Part shown: positions 17,406 through 25,549 of the stretch, one piece after another
Layout of the letters: each line of letters opens with the position of its first letter
Position numbering within the stretch: position 1 is the stretch's first letter
Assembly: GCA_015655125.1 (NCBI GenBank)
Contig: JAATFP010000102.1
Span: 33,453 to 97,452 of the forward strand
Direction of reading: 5' to 3'
DNA from: Chitinophagales bacterium
Lineage (GTDB): Bacteria; Bacteroidota; Bacteroidia; Chitinophagales; Chitinophagaceae
DNA length: 64,000 bases
Notes under the pieces: model-generated
The model's database searches: none
Seen by the model: the letters and a program-made list of their open reading frames with translations, nothing else
Told to the model about the DNA's origin: nothing
Made by a program: the position numbers and the translations under genes

Positions 17406-18938
17406 TCAATAACCTCTTTTTCTCAGAAACGCTTTCCATTCTTCAAACATCTTGCCTTTCACCACTCGCGGAAATTTATGCTGGCCGCCGACCTTGCCTT
17501 TGGAATTCATAAAATCCATGAAAACATGTTCCGGCAAAACGTTTACCGTAACGGCTTTCAGCGCATGCTTGCGTTCCACCTCGTAATCGTCGTTCAGGAT
17601 CTTTAATTTGGCGTCAATCACTTCCGCAAGTTTTACCGGATCTACTTTATCATCCGTGGCCACGTACCATTCGTGTGCAAAGAACGAGCCGTGCGGTACA
17701 CCGGCCACGGTAAATTCCGGAATGGAAATGTTCAGTTCCCCGGACGCCATTTCGATGGCGCCGTTCATATTGTCCACACTTAAATGTTCTCCTACCAGGC
17801 TCAGGAAATGTTTGGTGCGGCCGGTGATGATGATCTCACTGCGTTCTTTATCAACCAACCGAACGGTATCGCCGATGGCATACCGCCACGCGCCGGCATT
17901 GGTGCTGATGAGAATAGAATAGTCTTTGTTTTCTTCTATCTCATGGATCATGTACACTTCCGGATCCTCCACCATATTTCCTTCGCTGTCAAAGTTGTTG
18001 TCGTCAAACGGAACAAATTCGAAGAATATATTATTGTTAAGCGAAAGCTGCATGCCTCGGGTTTCCTGTCTGCTCTGATAAGCCAGAAAGCCTTCGCTTG
18101 CAAGGTAGGTTTCGATATAAGTAAGCGGCTTTCCAAGTAATTTCTCAAAACCTTTCTTGTACGGTTCCATCGCTACGCCACCATGAACGTAAAAGGAGAG
18201 ATTGGGCCACATCTCGTGAATGTTGTTGAGATTGTATCGCTCAATCACTTTTTCAATACAAAGCTGCAGCCATGCAGGCACGCCAACGATGAATCCGATG
18301 TCCCAATTGGGCGCATTTTCCACTACCTCTTCCAGTTTTTTGCTCCAGTCGCGCTCCCGCGCAATTTTTTTTCCGGGCTTATACAAACCCAGTCCCAAAA
18401 ACCAGAAAGGAATATTTTTTTGCTGAATGCCACTCAGGTCTCCGGCATAATAGGTTGGTCCTTTCTGAAGTTGGGTGCTTCCGCCAAGCATCAGCCAGCC
18501 TTTTCCGATTGCACTCTTATTGATATTTTCGTAGCGCGTCAGGCTCAGCAATTGTTTGAAGCTGGTGACGGTATTGCTACGGATAAGATCCTTGGTAATG
18601 GGAATGTATTTACTGGCGGCTTCGCTCGTGCCGCTGCTAAGCGCAAAATATTTTATCACGCCGGGCCAGCAAACGTCCGGAATTCCTTCGAGCGTTTTAT
18701 ACCACCAGTCGTTGTATATTTTAGTATAGTTATAGGTAGGCACCAATTGTTGAAATCTTTTGCCCGGATGGCGGCTCAACAAGATTTCATCGAACTTATA
18801 TAATTGACCGAACTGCGTAAATCTCGCTTTGCGAAGCAATTTCTTCAACACTTTGAGCTGCTGCCTTCTCGCATCGCTCACCGGAAGATTGAGCGCCCTT
18901 GCAATCGATTTGGGAAGTTTAATGTCGAAAATGGCCAT
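17406..18938 (-). CDS. GH3 family protein (adenylate-forming), copy 1
   Basis: 510 residues, full length for the bacterial GH3 family. In plants this fold adenylates acyl acids such as indole-acetate and joins them to amino acids. The ATP-binding motif is seen as YFALSSGTSEAASKYIPIT (motif I). IETYLASEGFLAYQ (motif II) and WRYAIGDTVRLVDKER with GRTKHFLSLVGEHLS (motif III) follow. The C-terminal lid carries the Lys-rich end KGKVGGQHKFPRVVKG. The bacterial substrate is unknown. A paralogue sits at 28656-30170. Soluble, cytoplasmic. Confidence 0.9.
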   Translation of the reverse strand: MAIFDIKLPKSIARALNLPVSDARRQQLKVLKKLLRKARFTQFGQLYKFDEILLSRHPGKRFQQLVPTYNYTKIYNDWWYKTLEGIPDVCWPGVIKYFALSSGTSEAASKYIPITKDLIRSNTVTSFKQLLSLTRYENINKSAIGKGWLMLGGSTQLQKGPTYYAGDLSGIQQKNIPFWFLGLGLYKPGKKIARERDWSKKLEEVVENAPNWDIGFIVGVPAWLQLCIEKVIERYNLNNIHEMWPNLSFYVHGGVAMEPYKKGFEKLLGKPLTYIETYLASEGFLAYQSRQETRGMQLSLNNNIFFEFVPFDDNNFDSEGNMVEDPEVYMIHEIEENKDYSILISTNAGAWRYAIGDTVRLVDKERSEIIITGRTKHFLSLVGEHLSVDNMNGAIEMASGELNISIPEFTVAGVPHGSFFAHEWYVATDDKVDPVKLAEVIDAKLKILNDDYEVERKHALKAVTVNVLPEHVFMDFMNSKGKVGGQHKFPRVVKGKMFEEWKAFLRKRGY

Positions 18939-18989
18939 TAAATAAACATTATTTTGTCTGGCAAATATAAGGGTGGATGTTTAGTGAAT

Positions 18990-19106
18990 GGATAATTTTA
19001 TAATGGATAATAAGATAACGCCAGAAAATTAAACCAGATATTGGTTTTAAAAATTACATTTTGTGAAGGATTTATTCATTGTTCATAATCAAAATTATCC
19101 ATTATT
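18990..19106. repeat. Dispersed GGATAATTTTATAA-type repeat
   Basis: GGATAATTTTATAATGGATAA at 18990-19010 nearly equals the arm at 27578-27598. An inverted partial copy, AAAATTATCCATTATT, follows at 19091-19106. The whole 18939-19239 gap has no gene. Confidence 0.5.
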
Positions 19107-19239
19107 ACTTTTAGGATTAAAAAAGAGTTTTTACAGCGCAATAATCTCCGCTACCTTTTCCATGAGATTAATATTTAGTTTGGTCAGAAAATATTTTACG
19201 CCAGAAAAAACCACAGCTCGTAATCCGCTAACCCGCAAC

Positions 19240-19794
19240 TCAAAACGCTGCTTTCATGGCCGTTTCCCGGAGGAGCTGCATATACGCAAGGCCTTTTTTT
19301 GTAGCAAAATCAATATTTCGTTGCGGAATATCATCTACATCCGGATAACTTTCAATTGCTTTGGTTACGCTTTCTTCCCTCAATAGGTGCAGCATTGGGT
19401 AGGGTGAACGATTGGTATAATTTGCAGGGTCATCATTACTCACGCCAGCGAAGATATAGGCGGGATGAAAACTGGCCAGCTGGTATATACCTTCATATCC
19501 CTCGTCGTCGAGCAGTGTTTCTGCCAGATCGAGCAGTTGGAGATAGGCGGTGAAAGAAGCCGCACCGGATGGTAAAATCAGTAAAGATGTTTCGATGGTG
19601 TTGTCCTCGTCCATTTTTGAAAACAATGTGACCAATGCTTCCAGCGCCTCTTTGCGTCCTGCGGCTTCCACCACTTCATAATGGATAGTACCGCGTTTCA
19701 ACTCCCGGGCGGCAAACGGACAAAAATTGCATCCCACCACTACATCTGTGATCCATTGTTTTGTTTGTAATATAATTGCTTCTGTGGATGGCAT
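19240..19794 (-). CDS. DUF1415 domain protein
   Basis: 184 residues matching DUF1415 along the full length: TKQWITDVVVGCNFCPFA at the start, LLILPSGAASFTAYL, YEGIYQLASFHPAYIFAG, NRSPYPMLHLLREESV, and IPQRNIDFATKKGLAYM near the end. The conserved Cys pair (CNFC) and His/Asp residues suggest metal or redox chemistry, but no activity is known. It lies four bases after VF530 on the same strand, a probable two-gene unit. Confidence 0.9.
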   Translation of the reverse strand: MPSTEAIILQTKQWITDVVVGCNFCPFAARELKRGTIHYEVVEAAGRKEALEALVTLFSKMDEDNTIETSLLILPSGAASFTAYLQLLDLAETLLDDEGYEGIYQLASFHPAYIFAGVSNDDPANYTNRSPYPMLHLLREESVTKAIESYPDVDDIPQRNIDFATKKGLAYMQLLRETAMKAAF

Positions 19795-19798
19795 GTTA

Positions 19799-20005
19799 TT
19801 ATAAAATACTTATGTAGAGTTCTTCCACTTTCTTGCGCGCCCATGGCGTTTTGCGTAAAAAAGTAAGGCTCGATTTTATACCCGGGTTATTGTTAAAACA
19901 ATTGATGCGGATAATTTTTCCCAGTTCTTCCCACCCAAAGTGAGCCACAAGATGCATTAGGATGGCTTCAAGTGTTTTGCCGTGAAGAGGATCGTTGGAA
20001 AGCAT
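19799..20005 (-). CDS. VF530-family DNA-binding protein (DUF2132)
   Basis: A 68-residue all-helical protein with the complete family signature: [17 protein letters not shown], then [18 protein letters not shown] and [22 protein letters not shown]530-type proteins bind double-stranded DNA; the cellular role is unknown. It precedes DUF1415 with a four-base gap. Confidence 0.92.
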   Translation of the reverse strand: MLSNDPLHGKTLEAILMHLVAHFGWEELGKIIRINCFNNNPGIKSSLTFLRKTPWARKKVEELYISIL

Positions 20006-20138
20006 TTCGTTTTTTACAAAGATAGGTATAGGGTGTCAGGTATAGGGTTTGCTGATAAAATTAAAATGTAACCAATTCAATGGTTTGAACCAGAGTGAAG
20101 GTTTTGTATATTGCCTGACACCTAAAACTTGAATCTGT

Positions 20139-20633
20139 ATGAAAACCTTACTCGTAGTACGACATGCAAAAAGCAGCTGGGCAAATTTTGGTGAAGCCGA
20201 TTTTGATCGCAGCCTGAATGACCGGGGTAAGCGGGATGCGCCGGAAATGGCCATGCGGCTCGTCAATAGAAATATCAGGGTCGATGCGTTTGTAAGCAGC
20301 CCCGCGAAAAGAGCAAAAATGACGTGTGAAGCTTTTTGCGAGGTTTACCGGGCCGATAAATCTGCCATAGTTTTAATCGACAAATTATATCATGCACCCG
20401 GGCATGTGTTTTATGAAGTAATCAGCGAACTGGAAACGATTGCCAACAGCGTCGCTATTTTTTCCCATAATCCTGGAATTACGGATTTTGTAAATACTCT
20501 CACCAATACGAGTATCGACAATATGCCAACTTGTGCCGTGTTTGCGGTTCAGGCCGATGTGAAAGAGTGGAAAGATTTTGATCGGGCCGGGAAAAAATTC
20601 TTATTTTTTGATTCCCCGAAAAGCAATCGATAA
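20139..20633 (+). CDS. Histidine phosphatase, SixA-like
   Basis: 164 residues. The phosphoacceptor RHAKSSW is at residues 8-14, followed by DRSLNDRGKRDAPEMA, the second-Arg region VSSPAKRAKMTCEAF and the second catalytic His in IFSHNPGITDF. SixA removes phosphate from phosphohistidine on phosphotransfer proteins. In Bacteroidota the partner is unknown. Standalone gene, divergent from VF530. Confidence 0.9.
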   Translation: MKTLLVVRHAKSSWANFGEADFDRSLNDRGKRDAPEMAMRLVNRNIRVDAFVSSPAKRAKMTCEAFCEVYRADKSAIVLIDKLYHAPGHVFYEVISELETIANSVAIFSHNPGITDFVNTLTNTSIDNMPTCAVFAVQADVKEWKDFDRAGKKFLFFDSPKSNR

Positions 20634-20762
20634 AACGAATAGCGAAAGGGTTATTATTCAAAGACTATATTTAACTAAATTTCTGTTGAAAAATTTAAAC
20701 TTTAAGTTATTGAAAGGAGAGCGCATTCTATACAGTTCGCTGAAATTTCATTGCTGGCGTTT

Positions 20763-21224
20763 TTATATTGACTTTTGAAAATATACAACCGTTTTATTGG
20801 GATTGTGGTAATAAGCGGGTGTTTCAACAAAACCAAATTTCTGGTACAATTTCATGGCCGGCTTCATTGTATTTAATGTATCTAATCTCACAGAATTATA
20901 GTCACATTTCTTTGCAAGCTGCAATGCCCGCTTCACAAGTTCGCTGCCTATTTTTTCACCGCGATATTCCGGCTTTACGTACATTCTCTTGATTTCCGCT
21001 GTTAGTTGGTTCAACTTACGTATACCAATACAGGCAATATATTCGTGTTTATCCTTGCACAAAACAATTCCGCCTACTGGTCCGGCATACATTGTTTGGA
21101 GTTGCTCTAATTCTTCGTCAAAATTCTGAAACGAAAGGTCTATATCGAGTCCGGCCGCGTATTCTTTAAAAAGAAGAATTGCGGCATCATAATCCTCCTT
21201 TTTATCTGCTACAATGTATTCCAT
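20763..21224 (-). CDS. GNAT N-acetyltransferase
   Basis: 153 residues with a clear GNAT core: GIRKLNQLTAEIKRMYVKPE (strand 4), the acetyl-CoA loop YRGEKIGSELVKRAL (R-G-x-x-I-G), and C-terminal LDTLNTMKPAMKLYQKFGFVE. The GFxE ending is typical of amino-acid or small-molecule acetyltransferases. The acceptor is unknown. Starts 97 bases downstream of the recA terminator, so it is transcribed separately. Confidence 0.9.
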   Translation of the reverse strand: MEYIVADKKEDYDAAILLFKEYAAGLDIDLSFQNFDEELEQLQTMYAGPVGGIVLCKDKHEYIACIGIRKLNQLTAEIKRMYVKPEYRGEKIGSELVKRALQLAKKCDYNSVRLDTLNTMKPAMKLYQKFGFVETPAYYHNPNKTVVYFQKSI

Positions 21225-21321
21225 CGTACTATTTGAATTTTATTGTGCTTCTTATATCAAGGCAACATCCACATTTTTCTTTCACGAGTACTAAAAAATA
21301 ATTTTTCCAAAAGTAAATGCA

Positions 21322-21351
21322 AAAAACCGTCCTTAGAAAAAGACGGTTTTT
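21322..21351 (-). terminator. Rho-independent terminator of recA
   Basis: AAAAACCGTC (21322-21331) pairs with GACGGTTTTT (21342-21351). On the minus strand the stem is followed by TTTTTTGC, an intrinsic terminator about 135 bases after the recA stop. Confidence 0.8.
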
Positions 21352-21486
21352 AATACTTAATAACCCAACTTAAAAAATAGTTCAAGGGTTAAGGGGTTAG
21401 TTGGTTAAACAAGTTATCCCTTTACCGGATCTCTTTCGTCGCATAGTCTTTGATCGATCGTTTGTGTTATTTATCTCGAATTAAAA

Positions 21487-22497
21487 CTAGCTCCCCTGGT
21501 TTTCTTTTATCTTTTCCCTGATTTTGGTTTCGATCTCATTGGCCATTTCAGGATTATCGATCATCAGTTGCTTTACCGACTCACGCCCCTGGCCGAGCTT
21601 GTCGCCATTGTAGCTGAACCAGCTACCGCTTTTTTGAACAATGCCGAGTTCGACGCCCATATCGATGATCTCGCCCACCTTGGAAATACCTTCTCCATAA
21701 ATGATGTCAAATTCCGCCTGGCGGAATGGTGGTGCCACTTTATTTTTTACAACTTTTACTTTGATATGGTTCCCTATTACTTCATCGCCGTCTTTCAATT
21801 GCGCCTGGCGACGGATATCCAACCTTACGGAGGCATAAAATTTCAGCGCATTACCGCCCGTAGTGGTTTCCGGGTTGCCGAACATCACACCGATCTTTTC
21901 GCGAAGCTGGTTGATGAAAATACAACAGCTGTTTGTTTTGGAAATAGTTGCTGTTAATTTACGAAGTGCCTGGCTCATCAATCTTGCCTGAAGGCCCATT
22001 TTGCTATCCCCCATTTCGCCTTCCAATTCACCTTTGGGTACGAGTGCGGCCACAGAATCTATCACTACCACATCCAATGCACCGGAAAGGATCAGCCTGT
22101 CTGCAATTTCCAGTGCCTGCTCACCGTAATCAGGCTGTGATATCAATAAATTATCTATATCTACGCCGAGTTTCTGCGCATAGTTGCTGTCGAATGCATG
22201 TTCCGCATCTATAAAGGCACACATTCCGCCTTTTTTCTGCGCTTCTGCAATTACATGTATTGCCAACGTTGTTTTACCGGAAGATTCCGGACCATAAATT
22301 TCCACCACCCTTCCTTTGGGTAAACCACCAATGCCCAATGCCATATCTAACCCGATTGAGCCGGTAGAGATTGCTTCCTGTTCCACAACTCCTTTGTCGC
22401 TCATCATCATTACCGACCCCTTGCCGAAATCCTTGTCGATCTTGTCCATCGTTAATTTCAGCGCCTTGAATTTTTCTGATTTTTCTGTGTTGCTCAT
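21487..22497 (-). CDS. recA: Recombinase RecA
   Basis: 336 residues. RecA forms the ATP-driven filament for homologous repair and triggers SOS cleavage where LexA exists. Walker [10 protein letters not shown] is at 69-77. Also seen are [31 protein letters not shown] (Walker B), the L1/L2 DNA-binding region ending [28 protein letters not shown], and [15 protein letters not shown]. The C-terminal acidic tail is short. A clear promoter lies upstream; no SOS box was recognised. Confidence 0.99.
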   Translation of the reverse strand: MSNTEKSEKFKALKLTMDKIDKDFGKGSVMMMSDKGVVEQEAISTGSIGLDMALGIGGLPKGRVVEIYGPESSGKTTLAIHVIAEAQKKGGMCAFIDAEHAFDSNYAQKLGVDIDNLLISQPDYGEQALEIADRLILSGALDVVVIDSVAALVPKGELEGEMGDSKMGLQARLMSQALRKLTATISKTNSCCIFINQLREKIGVMFGNPETTTGGNALKFYASVRLDIRRQAQLKDGDEVIGNHIKVKVVKNKVAPPFRQAEFDIIYGEGISKVGEIIDMGVELGIVQKSGSWFSYNGDKLGQGRESVKQLMIDNPEMANEIETKIREKIKENQGS

Positions 22498-22550
22498 TTT
22501 TGTTTTTTTAAGTGATGTATCTGAATTTGCGTACTAAAATTGGTAGAAGA

Positions 22551-22579
22551 CAAATGTAAAACTTTTTATTTGAAACCAA
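22551..22579 (-). promoter_or_regulatory. Bacteroidota-type promoter of recA
   Basis: Minus strand: TTGG (22579-22576), 17-base spacer, then TACATTTG (22558-22551), a full match to TAnnTTTG. The expected start of transcription is near 22545, about 45 bases before the recA ATG. Confidence 0.65.
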
Positions 22580-22630
22580 CTAATTTATTTAGCATTATTT
22601 TGATAATTTCTTTAGCGTTTATTTTCAAGG

Positions 22631-22745
22631 CAAAAAAAAGCCCATTCCGAAGAATCGGAACGGGAGTGTGTTCAAGCATGAGAATAAATAAGTTGTTTTC
22701 GTAGTGCCCCGGGGATTAAGCCGGGAGGAGTTAAACGGGCCTATA
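22631..22745 (-). ncRNA. Candidate small RNA upstream of recA
   Basis: On the minus strand a strong intrinsic terminator is seen: stem CCCGTTCCGA/TCGGAATGGG (22664-22641, one G-U pair) followed by eight U. No leftward coding gene precedes it in 22671-22928. A second hairpin, CCCGG/CCGGG (22725-22708), lies upstream. A short transcript of about 110 bases ending here would explain the terminator. The 5' end is not defined, and no known RNA family was recognised. It could also end antisense or read-through transcription from the MFS gene promoter region. Confidence 0.4.
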
Positions 22746-22928
22746 ATCAGATTGTTTATTTCTGGATACAAAGAGAACCAAATTATATTATCGGAACAAT
22801 ACCCTAAATAGGGTAATTTTTGGTATGCCTTTTAAAAAATTTAAAAAGTAAGGCAATAAAACTATGTATTTAAAACCCGCAGGATAAGTTTCCATTAACT
22901 TTAAAGAAACATTCAATCAAAAGGCCAT

Positions 22929-24491
22929 ATGAATAATTCGGAAAAAAGCGGTATCGGCAAGATCATATTTTCGTCTTCGCTGGGTACGCTGATAGAGTGG
23001 TACGACTTTTATATTTTCGGGAGTCTCGCCACTGTTATTTCGCAACAGTTTTTCCCGGAAGGGCAGGGAACGGCCGCGCTGCTTTCCACGCTTGCAATCT
23101 TCGCTGCAGGGTTTATCGTGCGCCCCTTTGGTGCGCTGGTCTTTGGTCGCATCGGCGATCTGATCGGCCGTAAATACACTTTCCTGTTAACTTTGGTTTT
23201 AATGGGTGGCTCCACTTTTTTGATCGGGCTCATCCCTGGTTATAAAACCATCGGTATGCTCGCGCCAATACTTGTATTGTTACTTCGCCTGGTTCAAGGA
23301 CTTGCGCTCGGCGGTGAATATGGCGGCGCGGCCACTTATGTAGCCGAACATGCGCCTGCAGGCAAACGCGGTTACTATACCAGCTGGATACAAACAACGG
23401 CAACGCTTGGTTTGTTTGTTTCGCTGGGCGTAATACTGCTCACCAAAAGCAGCATGAGCAATGAGGCCTTCAATGCGGAGTGGGGTGGCTGGCGCTACCC
23501 GTTCTGGATCAGCATCCTGCTGGTGGTGGTATCTATATATATAAGAATGAAAATGAGCGAATCGCCCGTTTTTGCAAAATTGAAAAGCGAAGGCAAGACT
23601 TCTAAAAATCCGTTGCGGGAAAGTTTTGGCCACAAGGCGAACCTCAAGATGGTATTGCTTGCCTTGTTTGGCGCCGTGATGGGGCAAGGCGTGATCTGGT
23701 ACACCGGACAATTTTATGCGCAGAGTTTTTTGGAAAATGTAGTGAAGATCGAATTTTCGCAAAACCGCGAGATCGTTTTATGGGCAATCGCTTTGGCCAC
23801 GCCTTTCTTTTTGGTCTTTGGCGCGCTGAGCGATAAGATCGGGAGGAAGTGGATCATGCTCACGGGCATGTTGCTCGGCGTAATTTTTTACCGGCCGATA
23901 TTTGGAACGTTGTTGAAAGATGCGAATGCAAAAGAATGGATGCAGCATCTGGAAGACGATCACACAGAAAAAAAATTAAGCTTTGCCGAAAAAGATGAAG
24001 TATTAAAAACTGACACGATAATCACCGGACACGAGATGGTTATTAAAAGTGAAATAAAAAGTGTTTATAAATTTCAGGGAAGCCTGTTTACAAAAAACTG
24101 GTCCGTTGCTGCGCAGGTAGCGGGATTCCGGCAGATAGGAGAAGCTCAATACGGCCCGGTTAAATATTCAAATATCATTCTAAATCCGTCGCTCAAAATA
24201 AAATTCATTGCCCTCATCTGGATTATGATTCTCTTCGTCACCATGGTATACGGACCAATCGCGGCTTTTTTAGTCGAGCTTTTTCCAACGAAGATCAGAT
24301 ACACTTCGATGAGTTTGCCGTATCATATCGGCAACGGTGTTTTTGGCGGATTGGTTCCGTTTATCGCCACGTTGATCACTACTTTCAAAGGTTCTACGCC
24401 GCTGTCCGGCTTGTGGTACCCGATCGGCGTTGCTGCCGTTTGCTTTGTTATCGGCGCAATTTATTTAAACAATAAAAACATCCACGATTGA
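22929..24491 (+). CDS. MFS transporter, metabolite:H+ symporter type, with loop insertion
   Basis: 520 residues, about 90 longer than typical members. The first half shows the MHS/ProP signature: SSSLGTLIEWYDFYIFG, RPFGALVFGRIGDLIGRK and LRLVQGLALGGEYGGA. After the second half begins (GALSDKIGRKWIM) an inserted soluble segment of roughly 100 residues (about 322-425) interrupts the helices before the last membrane segments. Likely transports a carboxylate or osmolyte with protons; the insertion's role is unknown. Followed at once by a DUF6814-like small membrane protein. Confidence 0.9.
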   Translation: MNNSEKSGIGKIIFSSSLGTLIEWYDFYIFGSLATVISQQFFPEGQGTAALLSTLAIFAAGFIVRPFGALVFGRIGDLIGRKYTFLLTLVLMGGSTFLIGLIPGYKTIGMLAPILVLLLRLVQGLALGGEYGGAATYVAEHAPAGKRGYYTSWIQTTATLGLFVSLGVILLTKSSMSNEAFNAEWGGWRYPFWISILLVVVSIYIRMKMSESPVFAKLKSEGKTSKNPLRESFGHKANLKMVLLALFGAVMGQGVIWYTGQFYAQSFLENVVKIEFSQNREIVLWAIALATPFFLVFGALSDKIGRKWIMLTGMLLGVIFYRPIFGTLLKDANAKEWMQHLEDDHTEKKLSFAEKDEVLKTDTIITGHEMVIKSEIKSVYKFQGSLFTKNWSVAAQVAGFRQIGEAQYGPVKYSNIILNPSLKIKFIALIWIMILFVTMVYGPIAAFLVELFPTKIRYTSMSLPYHIGNGVFGGLVPFIATLITTFKGSTPLSGLWYPIGVAAVCFVIGAIYLNNKNIHD

Positions 24492-24511
24492 TCATCGTAA
24501 AAAATATTTGT

Positions 24512-24784
24512 ATGAACGCAGTAAAAAAATATTTGGGAATCATCTGGATCATCTCAGGCCCGGCTGTGATCGTCTTCATGATCCTGCAGGCCATCGAAAA
24601 GATCGGCGCAGCAAACAACAAAGCAGCCGGCATTACCGACGCCGTGCTGAAAGCAGCCGCTACCTGCGAGGCGCACAATACCCTGCTTCAATGGAGCATC
24701 ATTATCCTCATCTTTTTACCGATCGCCATCGGGATGATGATATTCGGGAAGTATTGCTTGTCGGGGGAATATGCCGATGATTAA
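24512..24784 (+). CDS. DUF6814-like small membrane protein
   Basis: 90 residues starting MNAVKKYLGIIWIISGP, with two membrane segments (IIWIISGPAVIVFMILQAI and WSIIILIFLPIAIGMMIFG) separated by a polar Ala-rich loop, ending ...GKYCLSGEYADD. The ATG at 24512 is preferred over the TTG at 24488. It starts 20 bases after the MFS stop. Probably a small subunit or helper of the transporter, as inference from position only. Confidence 0.7.
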   Translation: MNAVKKYLGIIWIISGPAVIVFMILQAIEKIGAANNKAAGITDAVLKAAATCEAHNTLLQWSIIILIFLPIAIGMMIFGKYCLSGEYADD

Positions 24785-24787
24785 ACG

Positions 24788-24814
24788 TAGGAACGCGCCA
24801 CAGGCACGTTCCTA
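24788..24814. terminator. Short palindrome between convergent genes
   Basis: TAGGAACG (24788-24795) pairs with CGTTCCTA (24807-24814). It lies between the ends of the small membrane protein gene and the carbonic anhydrase gene, where a bidirectional terminator would be expected. Only weak U-rich flanks. Confidence 0.4.
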
Positions 24815-24822
24815 TGAAAAGA

Positions 24823-25455
24823 TTACAGATTATCATATTCATATAACGGGTCAATTTTTGATTCATGATCCATTTCACAAACAGGTTTAATGATGCCGTC
24901 GCCCAAACCGTACACCCAACCGTGTAATTGCGGGCGCTGATCCTGTTTCCAGGCTTTTTGAATGATGGATGTTTTTGCGAGATTGAACACCTGTTCAATC
25001 ACGTTCAATTCAACGAGTTTGTCCACGCGCTCTTCTTCCGTTGGCAACACATCCACCACATCGCGCTGGTGACGATACGTATCTTTGATTTCTTTCAGCC
25101 AATGATTGATGATGCCGTAATGGTGATTATGCATGGCTGCCTTTACGCCACCACAACCATGATGACCGCAAACGATCACGTGTTCTACTTTCAACACTTC
25201 CACAGCATATTGCAAAACGCTCAGCATGTTTATATCGGTATTTACCACCAGATTGGCAATGTTCCTATGCACGAAGATCTCACCCGGTTCGGTGCCTGTG
25301 ATCTTATCTGCAGGAACGCGGCTATCGGCACAGCCGATCCATAAAAACTTGGGCGATTGCTGACGCGATAACCTTTCAAAAAATTCCGGGTCCGTCTTTT
25401 TTTGTTCTATGGCCCAGGCTTTGTTCTCCAATAATAATTTTTCGTAAGGGAGCAT
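24823..25455 (-). CDS. Beta-class carbonic anhydrase
   Basis: 210 residues. Reversible hydration of CO2 to bicarbonate. Zinc and active-site residues: C42, D44 and R46 in GCADSRVPADK, then H98 and C101 in CGHHGCGGVKAAM. GTEPGEIFVHRNIANLV is the other family block. It follows the SulP gene by about 95 bases on the same strand, an arrangement that suggests bicarbonate uptake and interconversion. Cytoplasmic (no signal peptide). Confidence 0.96.
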   Translation of the reverse strand: MLPYEKLLLENKAWAIEQKKTDPEFFERLSRQQSPKFLWIGCADSRVPADKITGTEPGEIFVHRNIANLVVNTDINMLSVLQYAVEVLKVEHVIVCGHHGCGGVKAAMHNHHYGIINHWLKEIKDTYRHQRDVVDVLPTEEERVDKLVELNVIEQVFNLAKTSIIQKAWKQDQRPQLHGWVYGLGDGIIKPVCEMDHESKIDPLYEYDNL

Positions 25456-25549
25456 AAAATGTTTTTTTATTTTAATTAATTAGTTCTTTGAGCGATACTT
25501 ATTTTGTTTTTTGCTTTAAGGCTATAAGATATCGTATTGCCCCATTTAC

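Noticed and set aside
18183..18803. 206-codon plus-strand frame opposite GH3 copy 1
   Set aside because: Shadow of the GH3 gene; no motif and biased composition.
24508..24780. Alternative frame over the DUF6814-like gene
   Set aside because: The frame at 24512 gives two clean membrane segments; this one gives Arg/His-rich sequence without structure.
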